In this document: piece after piece, positions 34,873 through 42,513 of the stretch | How positions within the stretch are numbered: position 1 is the first letter of the stretch | Layout: each line of letters opens with the position of its first letter | Virus record (IMG/VR): IMGVR_UViG_3300009183_006007 | Span: 1 to 64,000 of that record | Length of the DNA: 64,000 nt | Reading direction: 5' to 3' (one strand) | Origin: a virus | Made by a program: the position numbers and the translations under genes | Notes under the pieces: model-generated | Database searches by the model: none | What the model was told of the DNA's origin: nothing | The model's input: the letters and a program-made list of their open reading frames with translations, nothing else

Positions 34873-35042
34873 TTTAATACCATATACTTAACACCGTCAA
34901 CAATCTTCACTTTATACTTTCCAGTATCTTCTGATTTGACTTTCTTCTCAGCTCTTTTGGTAGCCTTAGTTCCTTTGGTGCTTTTATCTACTTCACCAAA
35001 TTTATTCTTTAATACCTCTCTCATTGAAAATCTCTCAGTCAT
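34869..35042 (-). CDS. Small basic protein, 57 aa
   Basis: ATG at 35042; M-T-E-R-F-S-M-R-E-V-L start, Lys-rich middle. It sits on the opposite strand inside the tagged array with its own host-type promoter, like the 59-aa gene at 27584. Probably an early gene; function unknown. Confidence 0.6.
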   Translation of the reverse strand: MTERFSMREVLKNKFGEVDKSTKGTKATKRAEKKVKSEDTGKYKVKIVDGVKYMVLK

Positions 35043-35066
35043 ATTTTTTAGTTTTTGTTTGTCTTA

Positions 35067-35095
35067 CAAATATAAGGAATCTTTTTGAATAACAA
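35067..35095 (-). promoter_or_regulatory. Host-type promoter for the 57-aa gene
   Basis: On the minus strand: TTG (35093-35095), 18 bp, TATATTTG (35067-35074), followed by TAAGACAAA as in the 27804 promoter. Confidence 0.6.
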
Positions 35096-35097
35096 TA

Positions 35098-35108
35098 TTA
35101 AATATATA
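35098..35108 (+). promoter_or_regulatory. Candidate phage promoter element (TTAAATATATA variant)
   Basis: Variant with one extra A, 4 bp before the ATG at 35113, again back to back with a host-type promoter. Confidence 0.4.
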
Positions 35109-35112
35109 CAAT

Positions 35113-35553
35113 ATGAAATATCTTAAAGGATTTAACGAATCAATGGAAGAACAAATCTATAAACAAGTTCTTGATTCTATAAAAGATTGTTTTCAAGAGT
35201 TTGAGGATAATGGTTGGTATTGGATAGCGGATTCTTATTCAGGTACTTATCCAGGTATATCTATTTGGCAAAATCCAAACTTTAATTGTAGAATGATGAA
35301 TAAAGAAGAATCTGATCCAAGAAACTGGACTCTAAATAAAAATCCTTACGAAAAAAACATTGATATTACTGGTGAAATTAAATCAGATGGTTCTATTAAT
35401 TGGGAAATGAATGAAGACGAAACAGATAGTGAAGATGGTAAAGATTTTTTAGTTGCTGTAAAAAGATTACATGATGAAACTGGACTTGATTTCAATTTCT
35501 CATATAATAATAGAGGTGGTGAAAGAAGAATAATAATACAAGGTAGAATATGA
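35113..35553 (+). CDS. Capsid-targeting-tagged hypothetical protein, 146 aa
   Basis: Starts M-K-Y-L-K-G-F-N-E-S-M-E-E. The body has a W-Y-W-I-A-D-S-Y-S-G-T-Y-P-G-I-S-I-W segment and an alternating-strand C-terminal half. Not recognised. ATGA overlap with the next gene. Confidence 0.7.
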   Translation: MKYLKGFNESMEEQIYKQVLDSIKDCFQEFEDNGWYWIADSYSGTYPGISIWQNPNFNCRMMNKEESDPRNWTLNKNPYEKNIDITGEIKSDGSINWEMNEDETDSEDGKDFLVAVKRLHDETGLDFNFSYNNRGGERRIIIQGRI

Positions 35554-35948
35554 AAAGACTAAGAAAATTTAATGAGAGTGTATCTCAAATAGATTATGAT
35601 TATGTATATAGTTGTTTTGCTGAACTTATAGATGATAATAAAGCTGAGATAGAATTGATGCAAGGTGAATATGTTAAAGTACCATACATAACTATTAGAT
35701 TAAAAACTATTCCTAAAATAGATCCTAGAACTACTAGTCAAGCAAAACCTATTGAAAATAAAAAGTCCTCTATCTATAATTATATTACAGGACATAATAG
35801 TAATAATGAGTTATTACAAGAATTAGAAGTTAGTATAAATAGATTATCGGAAGAATATCCTGATTATAAATTACAATTTAATGATTGGGGTACTTCCATA
35901 TTTATGGAAATATTTAAAAATACAGAAGAAGAAAAATATCCATTTTAA
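35550..35948 (+). CDS. Capsid-targeting-tagged hypothetical protein, 132 aa
   Basis: Starts M-K-R-L-R-K-F-N-E-S-V-S-Q. Unrecognised mixed alpha/beta protein. Overlaps genes on both sides. Confidence 0.7.
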   Translation: MKRLRKFNESVSQIDYDYVYSCFAELIDDNKAEIELMQGEYVKVPYITIRLKTIPKIDPRTTSQAKPIENKKSSIYNYITGHNSNNELLQELEVSINRLSEEYPDYKLQFNDWGTSIFMEIFKNTEEEKYPF

Positions 35949-36487
35949 TGAAAATAAAGAATTATATACAATTTATAAAAGAATCATCTGGATATCAATA
36001 CGGATGTGTAATGGTTGAAGTACCAGTAAGTAATTGGAATGAGATAACTAGTTATATCGATCCAGAAGATGTTTATACAGGAGGTGATGATACTCACGGA
36101 ATTCAAGAAAATCCACATGTTACTATATTATATGGTTTACATAAAGAAGTAACATCAGAGATGGTTAAATCAGTATTTGAAGGGTTTACAAAAGACATTA
36201 ATATAGAAGTTAATGGTATTGACATCTTTGAAAATAAAGACTATGATGTTGTCAAGTTTAATGTTAATCCTGATGGTGCTCTTCAAGAACTACATGATAA
36301 ACTTTCTGAGTTTCCTAATTCAAATGATTTTCCGGATTACAAACCACATATAACAATTTCGTATGTTAAAAGTGGAACAGGTAAAAAATATGTTAAACCA
36401 GATTATAAATATGAAGTTAAGAATGTTGATAAGATAACTTATTCAATGGTTGATGGTAATAAAATAAAATTCAAATATACTAAATAA
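35948..36487 (+). CDS. 2H phosphoesterase with capsid-targeting tag
   Basis: 179 residues. Two H-x-T motifs, P-H-V-T-I (H57, T59) and P-H-I-T-I (H134, T136), about 77 residues apart, define the 2H phosphoesterase fold, which acts on 2'-5' or cyclic phosphodiesters. Relatives include 2'-5' RNA ligases and the phage anti-CBASS enzyme Acb1. The N-terminus M-K-I-K-N-Y-I-Q-F-I-K-E-S is a tag with a possible cut after I-K-E. If packaged, it would act at once after injection. Substrate not determinable from sequence. Confidence 0.8.
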   Translation: MKIKNYIQFIKESSGYQYGCVMVEVPVSNWNEITSYIDPEDVYTGGDDTHGIQENPHVTILYGLHKEVTSEMVKSVFEGFTKDINIEVNGIDIFENKDYDVVKFNVNPDGALQELHDKLSEFPNSNDFPDYKPHITISYVKSGTGKKYVKPDYKYEVKNVDKITYSMVDGNKIKFKYTK

Positions 36488-37743
36488 TGAAACATCTAAC
36501 TCCATATAAAATATTTGAATCGATGTTTAAGTTAGACACTATAGCTAATCAGTTTATTACTGATATGTCTAAAGTTTATAATCTTAGATTTGGAGAATCA
36601 TTTGATAAAAATAAAGCCAATTGTGCTTGGTTTACTGGTGAGTTTTACAAATGGGCAAAATCAAAAGATTTGAATGTTAAAGTAGTTTACTTTGATTCTA
36701 ATATTGAAGCTCATATTGCTCCTATGATAGATGATAAAGTTATAGATTTTGCTATTAAACAATTTACTAAAAATCCTAATGATAATTATTTAATACTTAT
36801 ACCAGAAGACTATAAGAAATATGGATATGATAAGTTTGAAATATATGATGAGATGCCTAAATTAGAAACTATTTTTTCGGCTGATAAAATTCAAGAATCT
36901 AATCAAATGTATTATAGTATCTATGATTGGTTTGAAGATCTAAAAAGATATCAATGGTCAAAAAATCAAAAGTCAATGGTAAATGAATCATCACTAAATA
37001 AATGGTGTGATTATTTTGTTGGTGATGGTTATTGGGGAAAGATTAAAGATTTAGTTGATAAAATATTTATTTCTTTATCTAAAGTTGATACTGAGTATAT
37101 AAATGACAGAATGTATGATGTTTATGATGAGATACCTTCTGGTAAAGAAAAATGGACAATGTGTTGTGTTGCTTATGGTGGTTATGAAAATCATGATAAA
37201 CCAAATAAAGTAAAATACAATGGTGCGATTTATATTAAAAATCCTAAAGACGGTGATAAATTAGATATAATCATACACATTCTAAAAGAAATAGTTAGTC
37301 CAACATTAACAATTGGTTACCCTTCTTATGTAATAAGACAAAGTGATGAACAATTTTATGTTACTGATAAGAAATGGCAATGTAAAAACTTTAACATCGA
37401 TGACTATGGTATACAAGATGGATTTGAATATAAAACAGATGATAGAAGAGGTAAAGGTAATGTATATTCATCCGATATTAAAAATAAAAAAGATTATTCT
37501 ATTGATAAGATATTAGATATGTATAAACCTTGTATCGCTATTAACATAGGAGGATATCAAGATGCACACTCAACTGGTAAAATGAATATGAGAAAATTAG
37601 AGTCCGATATAGATGAAGTTTTACCTTCTATTTTACCAACCTTAGATTATGAAGAAGTTATATTTGATTCTTCAAGAGGTGATAGAAGATTTGATGATGA
37701 TATAGATATTTATGAATACACAATTAAAATATTACTAAAATGA
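36487..37743 (+). CDS. Tagged protein with possible cysteine-peptidase/transglutaminase-like N-terminal domain
   Basis: 418 residues. Tag M-K-H-L-T-P-Y-K-I-F-E-S. Then N-C-A-W-F near residue 41, A-H-I-A-P-M-I-D near 72 and D-F-A near 81 give a Cys, His, Asp order like papain or transglutaminase-type enzymes; this is suggestive only. The C-terminal 260 residues form a separate unrecognised domain with W-C-D-Y-F-V-G-D-G-Y-W near 172. Fits a packaged protein that could act on a host target. Confidence 0.6.
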   Translation: MKHLTPYKIFESMFKLDTIANQFITDMSKVYNLRFGESFDKNKANCAWFTGEFYKWAKSKDLNVKVVYFDSNIEAHIAPMIDDKVIDFAIKQFTKNPNDNYLILIPEDYKKYGYDKFEIYDEMPKLETIFSADKIQESNQMYYSIYDWFEDLKRYQWSKNQKSMVNESSLNKWCDYFVGDGYWGKIKDLVDKIFISLSKVDTEYINDRMYDVYDEIPSGKEKWTMCCVAYGGYENHDKPNKVKYNGAIYIKNPKDGDKLDIIIHILKEIVSPTLTIGYPSYVIRQSDEQFYVTDKKWQCKNFNIDDYGIQDGFEYKTDDRRGKGNVYSSDIKNKKDYSIDKILDMYKPCIAINIGGYQDAHSTGKMNMRKLESDIDEVLPSILPTLDYEEVIFDSSRGDRRFDDDIDIYEYTIKILLK

Positions 37744-38237
37744 AAATAAAAACATTCGAATCTTTTAATGATGAGTTCTCAGGTGAATGGGATGGACCGA
37801 GATGGCAACAACATTTTAAAAGGTTGAAAGAAGATCCTGATTATAAGATTAGATGGATAGAACACCGAGATTCACAAGTTAAGGAATATTGGATGAGTCT
37901 TAAACCATTTGAAAAGGAATCTGATGTGCCTGATTTACCAAATCCATTAAACGACTTTTATAAACAAAGAATTATAGAACTAGGTGGTATTCCTAAATCC
38001 GAGTTAGAAGATGGTCAATGGTATTATGGTAACTTTAGAAATTCAGACTTAGGTAAGTGGGATTCTGAGAAACAAGAATTTGGACATTGGAGATATAAAT
38101 TTGGACACAGATGGGACACTTGTAATCATTTCGAAGATGATAATAGATATGCACTTTTTGTTCCATTAAGAAAAGCTAACAATGAAGAGTTAGAATCAAT
38201 TAAAAAAATAGAAAATGAAGCATCTAAAAACATATAA
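37740..38237 (+). CDS. Capsid-targeting-tagged hypothetical protein, 165 aa
   Basis: Starts M-K-I-K-T-F-E-S-F-N-D-E-F. Rich in Trp and charged residues (H-W-R-Y-K-F-G-H-R-W-D-T). No family recognised. Its last 23 bp encode the tag of the next gene in another frame. Confidence 0.65.
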   Translation: MKIKTFESFNDEFSGEWDGPRWQQHFKRLKEDPDYKIRWIEHRDSQVKEYWMSLKPFEKESDVPDLPNPLNDFYKQRIIELGGIPKSELEDGQWYYGNFRNSDLGKWDSEKQEFGHWRYKFGHRWDTCNHFEDDNRYALFVPLRKANNEELESIKKIENEASKNI

Positions 38238-38484
38238 AATATTTGAGTGGGTTGAAGTTAGTAATAAACTTGAGAAGAAATTTGAATTTAAGGATTTCTT
38301 ACAAGCTCTTAAATTCATAAATGAACTTTCTAAAATTTGTGAAGAGCAAAATCATCACCCCGAAATAAATTGGATTTATAATAAAGTGAAACTTACTTTA
38401 TCTACACACGATGCTGGTGATATTGTTACAAAAAAAGATTTAAAATTATCAAAGTCAATTGATGAAATACTTAAAAACATATAA
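38215..38484 (+). CDS. phhB: Pterin-4a-carbinolamine dehydratase with capsid-targeting tag
   Basis: 89 residues. The family signature is clear: F-K-D-F near residue 25, then E-E-Q-N-H-H-P-E (H47, H48), W-I-Y-N-K-V near 53 and T-H-D-A-G (H65), followed by a final helix. The enzyme dehydrates 4a-hydroxytetrahydropterin and can act as a dimerization cofactor. The tag M-K-H-L-K-T-Y-K-I-F-E replaces the usual N-terminal helix start up to the conserved Trp12. The gene overlaps both neighbours by 23 bp. Confidence 0.85.
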   Translation: MKHLKTYKIFEWVEVSNKLEKKFEFKDFLQALKFINELSKICEEQNHHPEINWIYNKVKLTLSTHDAGDIVTKKDLKLSKSIDEILKNI

Positions 38485-39172
38485 ACTATTCGAATCAGTT
38501 ATTACTGAATTTGAATTTCCTACAGAATTGGATATTCAAGAACTATTCTATGATCTAACAGATGAAGATACAAACTCTAAATGTAAATTATATTCATCAG
38601 GTTATCAGTTTTTTACAACAGATAATATAACAAGATCTATTAGAAGTCAATTATTCTCCGATATGAGTTTTGAAGAAAACTGGATAAATAAAGAATGTGA
38701 AGATACTCAAGATACTTGGAAAAATATGTTTATTGATTTATCTAAACCTGTATCAAATGATATGATTAAATTGGCTGTTAGAAATTATAATGATGTTTAT
38801 TTTTTAGAGGTTGAAGAATCAAAAAATAGTGCTGGTAAAAGTTATCTTGAAAGATTACAAGAAAATATATTAAATGATATTATTCCGGCTTATCCAATTA
38901 TTTATTTAAATCTAGGTCTTTTTCATCCAGATAAATTACCAGTAGTTGTAGAGTGTTTACAAAGATTATATGAAGTAACTGGGTTTAGACCAACTTCATC
39001 AGTTTGGGCTGAAGATTATGTAGATGAGGAAACAGGAGATCTTGTTACTTTTTATGGAGCTGACTTACAACTTTATAAAGTAAATGATATAGAATATCAG
39101 AATCTATGTAAGATTGTTGGAAGAATAAATCCAAATAATAAAACACAAGAAGTAACTAAACATTTTTTATGA
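38462..39172 (+). CDS. Capsid-targeting-tagged hypothetical protein, 236 aa
   Basis: ATG at 38462 preferred over a TTG 3 bp upstream. Starts M-K-Y-L-K-T-Y-K-L-F-E-S-V-I-T-E, with I-T-E as a possible cut after residue 15. Its tag is read in a different frame over the end of the dehydratase gene. Body unrecognised, acidic. Last tagged gene of the array. Confidence 0.7.
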   Translation: MKYLKTYKLFESVITEFEFPTELDIQELFYDLTDEDTNSKCKLYSSGYQFFTTDNITRSIRSQLFSDMSFEENWINKECEDTQDTWKNMFIDLSKPVSNDMIKLAVRNYNDVYFLEVEESKNSAGKSYLERLQENILNDIIPAYPIIYLNLGLFHPDKLPVVVECLQRLYEVTGFRPTSSVWAEDYVDEETGDLVTFYGADLQLYKVNDIEYQNLCKIVGRINPNNKTQEVTKHFL

Positions 39173-39306
39173 CAGACTTAGCAAAAGAAATAATTCAAAC
39201 TAACATTGATGTATGGGGTGAGAACTTTCTTATCGGTGGATTGATAACTATGTTAGTAGTTGGAGTTGTAATTACTCTAGTTCTTATTAAGAGAAATAAG
39301 ATATAA
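39169..39306 (+). CDS. Small single-span membrane protein, 45 aa
   Basis: ATG overlapping the previous stop (ATGA). One hydrophobic segment (about residues 20-40, G-G-L-I-T-M-L-V-V-G-V-V-I-T-L-V-L-I) followed by K-R-N-K-I. The topology suits a small inner-membrane protein; a holin is conceivable but unproven. Confidence 0.55.
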   Translation: MTDLAKEIIQTNIDVWGENFLIGGLITMLVVGVVITLVLIKRNKI

Positions 39307-39353
39307 ACTATTTTTCAAATAAACAAGAAATCTTAAAACTTTTTCACACACAA

Positions 39354-39365
39354 TTAATATAAATA
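39354..39365 (+). promoter_or_regulatory. Candidate late-type promoter upstream of gene 32
   Basis: TTAATATAAATA contains TATAAATA, the T4 late promoter consensus, 52 bp before the gp32 ATG. Confidence 0.45.
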
Positions 39366-39417
39366 CTAATCAGATACACAAAGTATTTGATATAAACAAA
39401 AAAAATATAAAGCAATT

Positions 39418-40383
39418 ATGGCAAATGAATTTGACGATTTATTTAATGGTAGTCTAGATACAAAGATGGACTTCCTTAATGATCAAAAAGCAGTAAACAA
39501 TGACGGTATTTACCGTGTAGATCTTTCTAAAGTGAAAGACAAAAAAAGAGGTTGGAGATCTGTAGTAAGATTAATTCCTAACTTAACTAAAGATGGTAAA
39601 GTAGGACAATCAGCTATTGAGAAAATCACTCACTATGTTGATATTAAACAACCAAGAGAATTAGCAGGTTGGTTCGACTCACCAAAGAATTTCAACGAGA
39701 AATGTCCTTTGACTGATTTGTATTACACAATGCAGAATTCAAAAAATGCAATCTTAATCGAGAAATCAAAACAATTAAAATATTCTAAGAAATATTACTC
39801 TTATGTATTGGTTCTAGAAGACGAACAACAACCAGAATTAGTTGGTAAGATTTTAATCTTCCAATACGGTAAAACTATTAAAGATAAAATCATGGCTGAA
39901 AAGAATGGTGAAATCTCTGGAGTTGGTTGTAACGTATTTGATTTAGCAGCTGGTAAAGATTTCGTTTTAGTTGTTAAAGAAATTCAAACAGGTGACGAAA
40001 CATATCCTGATTACAAAATGAGTATGTTCAAACCAGAAGTATCTTCTTTACCTATCTATTTCAAAGAGAAACAAGCTTTCAAAAACGCACCTCTTAACGA
40101 TGGTAAAATTGAAGCTTCAGTTCAAGGTAAAATTAGAGAGTTCTTATTAGACCGTGAACACGACTTAGAAGAATTTTCACCAAAACATCTTGATGAAAAA
40201 CAACAAGCTAAAATCACAGAAATTACAAACTTCTTAACTGGTAAAGCTTCTTCTTCATTCTCTGGAGCAAAAGAATCAAAACCAACTTCTAGTGACTTTG
40301 AATTTGAAGATAACTTCACAAAAGAAGCATCTACAACAACAAGTGAGTCTGAAGATGAAGACGATTTCTTTTCTGGGTTGTAA
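39418..40383 (+). CDS. 32: Single-stranded DNA-binding protein (T4 gp32-like)
   Basis: 321 residues, close to T4 gp32 (301). N-terminal segment for cooperativity, core OB fold (R-S-V-V-R-L-I-P-N near residue 47, K-C-P-L-T-D-L-Y near 100, Y-Y-S-Y-V-L-V-L near 124), and an acidic Ser/Asp/Glu tail ending D-E-D-D-F-F-S-G-L that binds partner replication proteins. Unlike T4, where one His and three Cys hold zinc, only one Cys is present in this region. Coats single-stranded DNA in replication and repair. Confidence 0.9.
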   Translation: MANEFDDLFNGSLDTKMDFLNDQKAVNNDGIYRVDLSKVKDKKRGWRSVVRLIPNLTKDGKVGQSAIEKITHYVDIKQPRELAGWFDSPKNFNEKCPLTDLYYTMQNSKNAILIEKSKQLKYSKKYYSYVLVLEDEQQPELVGKILIFQYGKTIKDKIMAEKNGEISGVGCNVFDLAAGKDFVLVVKEIQTGDETYPDYKMSMFKPEVSSLPIYFKEKQAFKNAPLNDGKIEASVQGKIREFLLDREHDLEEFSPKHLDEKQQAKITEITNFLTGKASSSFSGAKESKPTSSDFEFEDNFTKEASTTTSESEDEDDFFSGL

Positions 40384-40408
40384 AATTCTTATAATAAATT
40401 AATTACAA

Positions 40409-40447
40409 AATAAGAGTTCTTTTTTCAGGGAACTCTTATTTTTTTTT
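40409..40447 (+). terminator. Rho-independent terminator after gene 32
   Basis: Stem AATAAGAGTTC / GAACTCTTATT, 10 nt loop, long T tail. Confidence 0.8.
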
Positions 40448-40458
40448 ATATATACTTT

Positions 40459-41100
40459 ATGATAAAGATATGTATAAAATGCAAGAAGGAAAAAGAGTTG
40501 GAACTTTTTGTAAAAGCTAAAAACTCTTGTAAAGAATGTGAGAAGGAATATAAGAGAAATCACAGAGAAAAAAATAAAGAAAAAATAAAAGAAAGTGCTT
40601 CTAAATATTATGAGAGTAATAAAGATTCTATCTTAGAAAGAGTTGCTAATAATTATTCCAACAACAAAGAGAAAAAACTTAAGTATCAAAAGGAATATGC
40701 ATCCTTAAATAAAGAGAAGATTTCTGCTTACAAGATGGAATATCAGAGAAATAGAAGACTTAGTGATCCTGTTTACAAATTGAAATATGTTGTTGGTCGT
40801 TTAATAAGAAACTCACTTAAATGTAAGGGGTTATCTAAAAATAAACGTTCTAAAGACATTTTGGGATGTTCTATAGAATTTTTTAAAGTTTATATAGAAG
40901 AGAAGTTTATAGATGATATGTCTTGGGATAATTATGGTACTAATTGGGATATAGACCATAAAATACCATTAGCAACTGCAATAACAGAGGAAGATGTATT
41001 AAAATTAAATCACTATACAAATCTACAACCATTGGATTCATACATAAATAGAAATGTTAAACGTGATAAAGTAGATTTCTATAAAACTTTTAATAAATAA
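40459..41100 (+). CDS. HNH endonuclease (homing type)
   Basis: 213 residues. An N-terminal zinc ribbon (C-I-K-C and C-K-E-C around 5-27), a long Lys/Glu-rich coiled linker, then the HNH core W-D-I-D-H-K-I-P-L near residue 170 and H-Y-T-N-L-Q-P-L ... N-R-N-V-K-R-D-K near 190-205. Free-standing genes like this are mobile elements of T-even phages. It lies between gene 32 and a virion-type operon and shows no sign of interrupting a gene. Confidence 0.85.
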   Translation: MIKICIKCKKEKELELFVKAKNSCKECEKEYKRNHREKNKEKIKESASKYYESNKDSILERVANNYSNNKEKKLKYQKEYASLNKEKISAYKMEYQRNRRLSDPVYKLKYVVGRLIRNSLKCKGLSKNKRSKDILGCSIEFFKVYIEEKFIDDMSWDNYGTNWDIDHKIPLATAITEEDVLKLNHYTNLQPLDSYINRNVKRDKVDFYKTFNK

Positions 41101-41138
41101 AAAATATAATCAATAGATATAAAAATAAAAACAAAGAG

Positions 41139-42068
41139 ATGAGTCTTAAAGATAAAATATTTAAAAATAATAAAACTGGAGAAGTTGTAAAAGTTATCGA
41201 TTCGTTTGAAAACATTGCTATTCTTGAAAATAGAGATAAAGCTGATGTTAGTAGACTTATGAATCCGGAATTTTATACCGAACAAATAGATCCATCAACT
41301 TTCTTTAATAACCAAGGTTCTTATAACTTACTAGCAGATAAAATTAAAAATATACCAGCTGATAAAATCAGAGATGATGAAGGTGGAGAAGTTATGATTA
41401 ATATAGATGGTAATAATTCATCAAGTTCTGTTAGACCATCTACTGATGAAAGTGCTATAGTTATGGTATCTGAAGAAGATGAAAGAGCTGAGTTAGCTAG
41501 AAAGTATAATGTTGATACCTCTCAAAATGAGGTTGCTAAACAAAATCAAGCCTTTGCTAAACTATTAGGTGAAGAAGAGGAAGTTCAAACTATTGAAGTA
41601 AATAGAGAACAACCTCAACCAGTTCAACAAAGACCTCAGGTTCAATCACAACCTATTCAACCAGTTGCTCAAGTAGAAGATCCTATTATTACAATGTTTA
41701 AGAATGTTAAAAGAATAAAAGATTTTTCAATATCTCTTGAAATAAAAAATAAAATTCCAAGACCTGACTTTATTGAAATGATGGAAGATTCATATAATAC
41801 AAGTATTATTGATTTCCTGGCATCTGAATTTACAGATAACTTACTTAGAAATCCACAAATCATAGAAGATATGATTAGACAGAAGATTAAAGAGGTTGTT
41901 TACGGTGCTGAAGTTGGAGTTAAAGATGTTAATCCACAGATTACTGATTCAGTTACTCAGGTTGAACACGAACCTCTTAGTATTGAAAAGGAACCTGTTT
42001 TATCAAAAGACCTTCCTAAAAAAACAACTACTAGAAAACCTAGAGCTAAAAAAGAAGTTTCTAAATAA
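41139..42068 (+). CDS. Hypothetical protein with Pro/Gln-rich linker, 309 aa
   Basis: Unrecognised. Ordered N-terminal part, a central Q-P-Q-P-V-Q-Q-R-P-Q linker at about residues 155-180, and a basic Lys/Arg tail. It precedes likely virion genes with 1 bp overlap, so a structural or scaffold role is possible (inference). Confidence 0.55.
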   Translation: MSLKDKIFKNNKTGEVVKVIDSFENIAILENRDKADVSRLMNPEFYTEQIDPSTFFNNQGSYNLLADKIKNIPADKIRDDEGGEVMINIDGNNSSSSVRPSTDESAIVMVSEEDERAELARKYNVDTSQNEVAKQNQAFAKLLGEEEEVQTIEVNREQPQPVQQRPQVQSQPIQPVAQVEDPIITMFKNVKRIKDFSISLEIKNKIPRPDFIEMMEDSYNTSIIDFLASEFTDNLLRNPQIIEDMIRQKIKEVVYGAEVGVKDVNPQITDSVTQVEHEPLSIEKEPVLSKDLPKKTTTRKPRAKKEVSK

Positions 42069-42463
42069 TGATTGATGAAAAATATCTAAAAGTAGCTATA
42101 AATATAAGAAGAACATATTTAAAACTAATTAATAATCTAGATTTATATAAAAAAATAGCAGACTCAATTTCTAAAAAATTAATCGAGACAGTAAAAGATA
42201 TTGAAGATATCGAAAAAGATTACATTGATAAAAAAATTAATGATGAGCAATCTTTACAAAAAGCTTTATCTATTTTAAGTAGTGTTGAGAAAGAAGGTAA
42301 AAGATTGGAAGAAGCTATAGATCCAATAAATATAGAGATAGAAAAATTAGCAAAAGAAGAACAAGAATTATTTCGACAAATAGTTGAACGACATTCTAAC
42401 TTATCACAAGACCAAATAGTCTCAATAGTAAGAGATAGATTAATAAAAGAGGGACTTTCTTAA
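42068..42463 (+). CDS. Coiled-coil protein, 131 aa
   Basis: Almost entirely helical with heptad spacing and high Lys/Glu/Ile content. No family recognised. Overlaps the upstream gene by one base. Confidence 0.6.
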   Translation: MIDEKYLKVAINIRRTYLKLINNLDLYKKIADSISKKLIETVKDIEDIEKDYIDKKINDEQSLQKALSILSSVEKEGKRLEEAIDPINIEIEKLAKEEQELFRQIVERHSNLSQDQIVSIVRDRLIKEGLS

Positions 42464-42484
42464 TAAGAAGGTTTCTTTTTTTTA
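42449..42484 (+). terminator. Weak terminator
   Basis: Imperfect 8 bp hairpin around CTTTCTTA / TAAGAAGG, then TTTC and eight Ts. Confidence 0.45.
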
Positions 42485-42513
42485 TATATAATTCAAAAGA
42501 TTCTATCTCATAA

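Noticed and set aside
34855-35088. Plus-strand ORF between tagged genes
   Set aside because: The opposite strand encodes a better-supported 57-residue gene with a promoter and terminator; this ORF begins inside the terminator.
6485-39172. Tags as ordinary signal peptides
   Set aside because: They are charged and lack a hydrophobic core, unlike the true signal peptides of the 3546 and 5015 genes.
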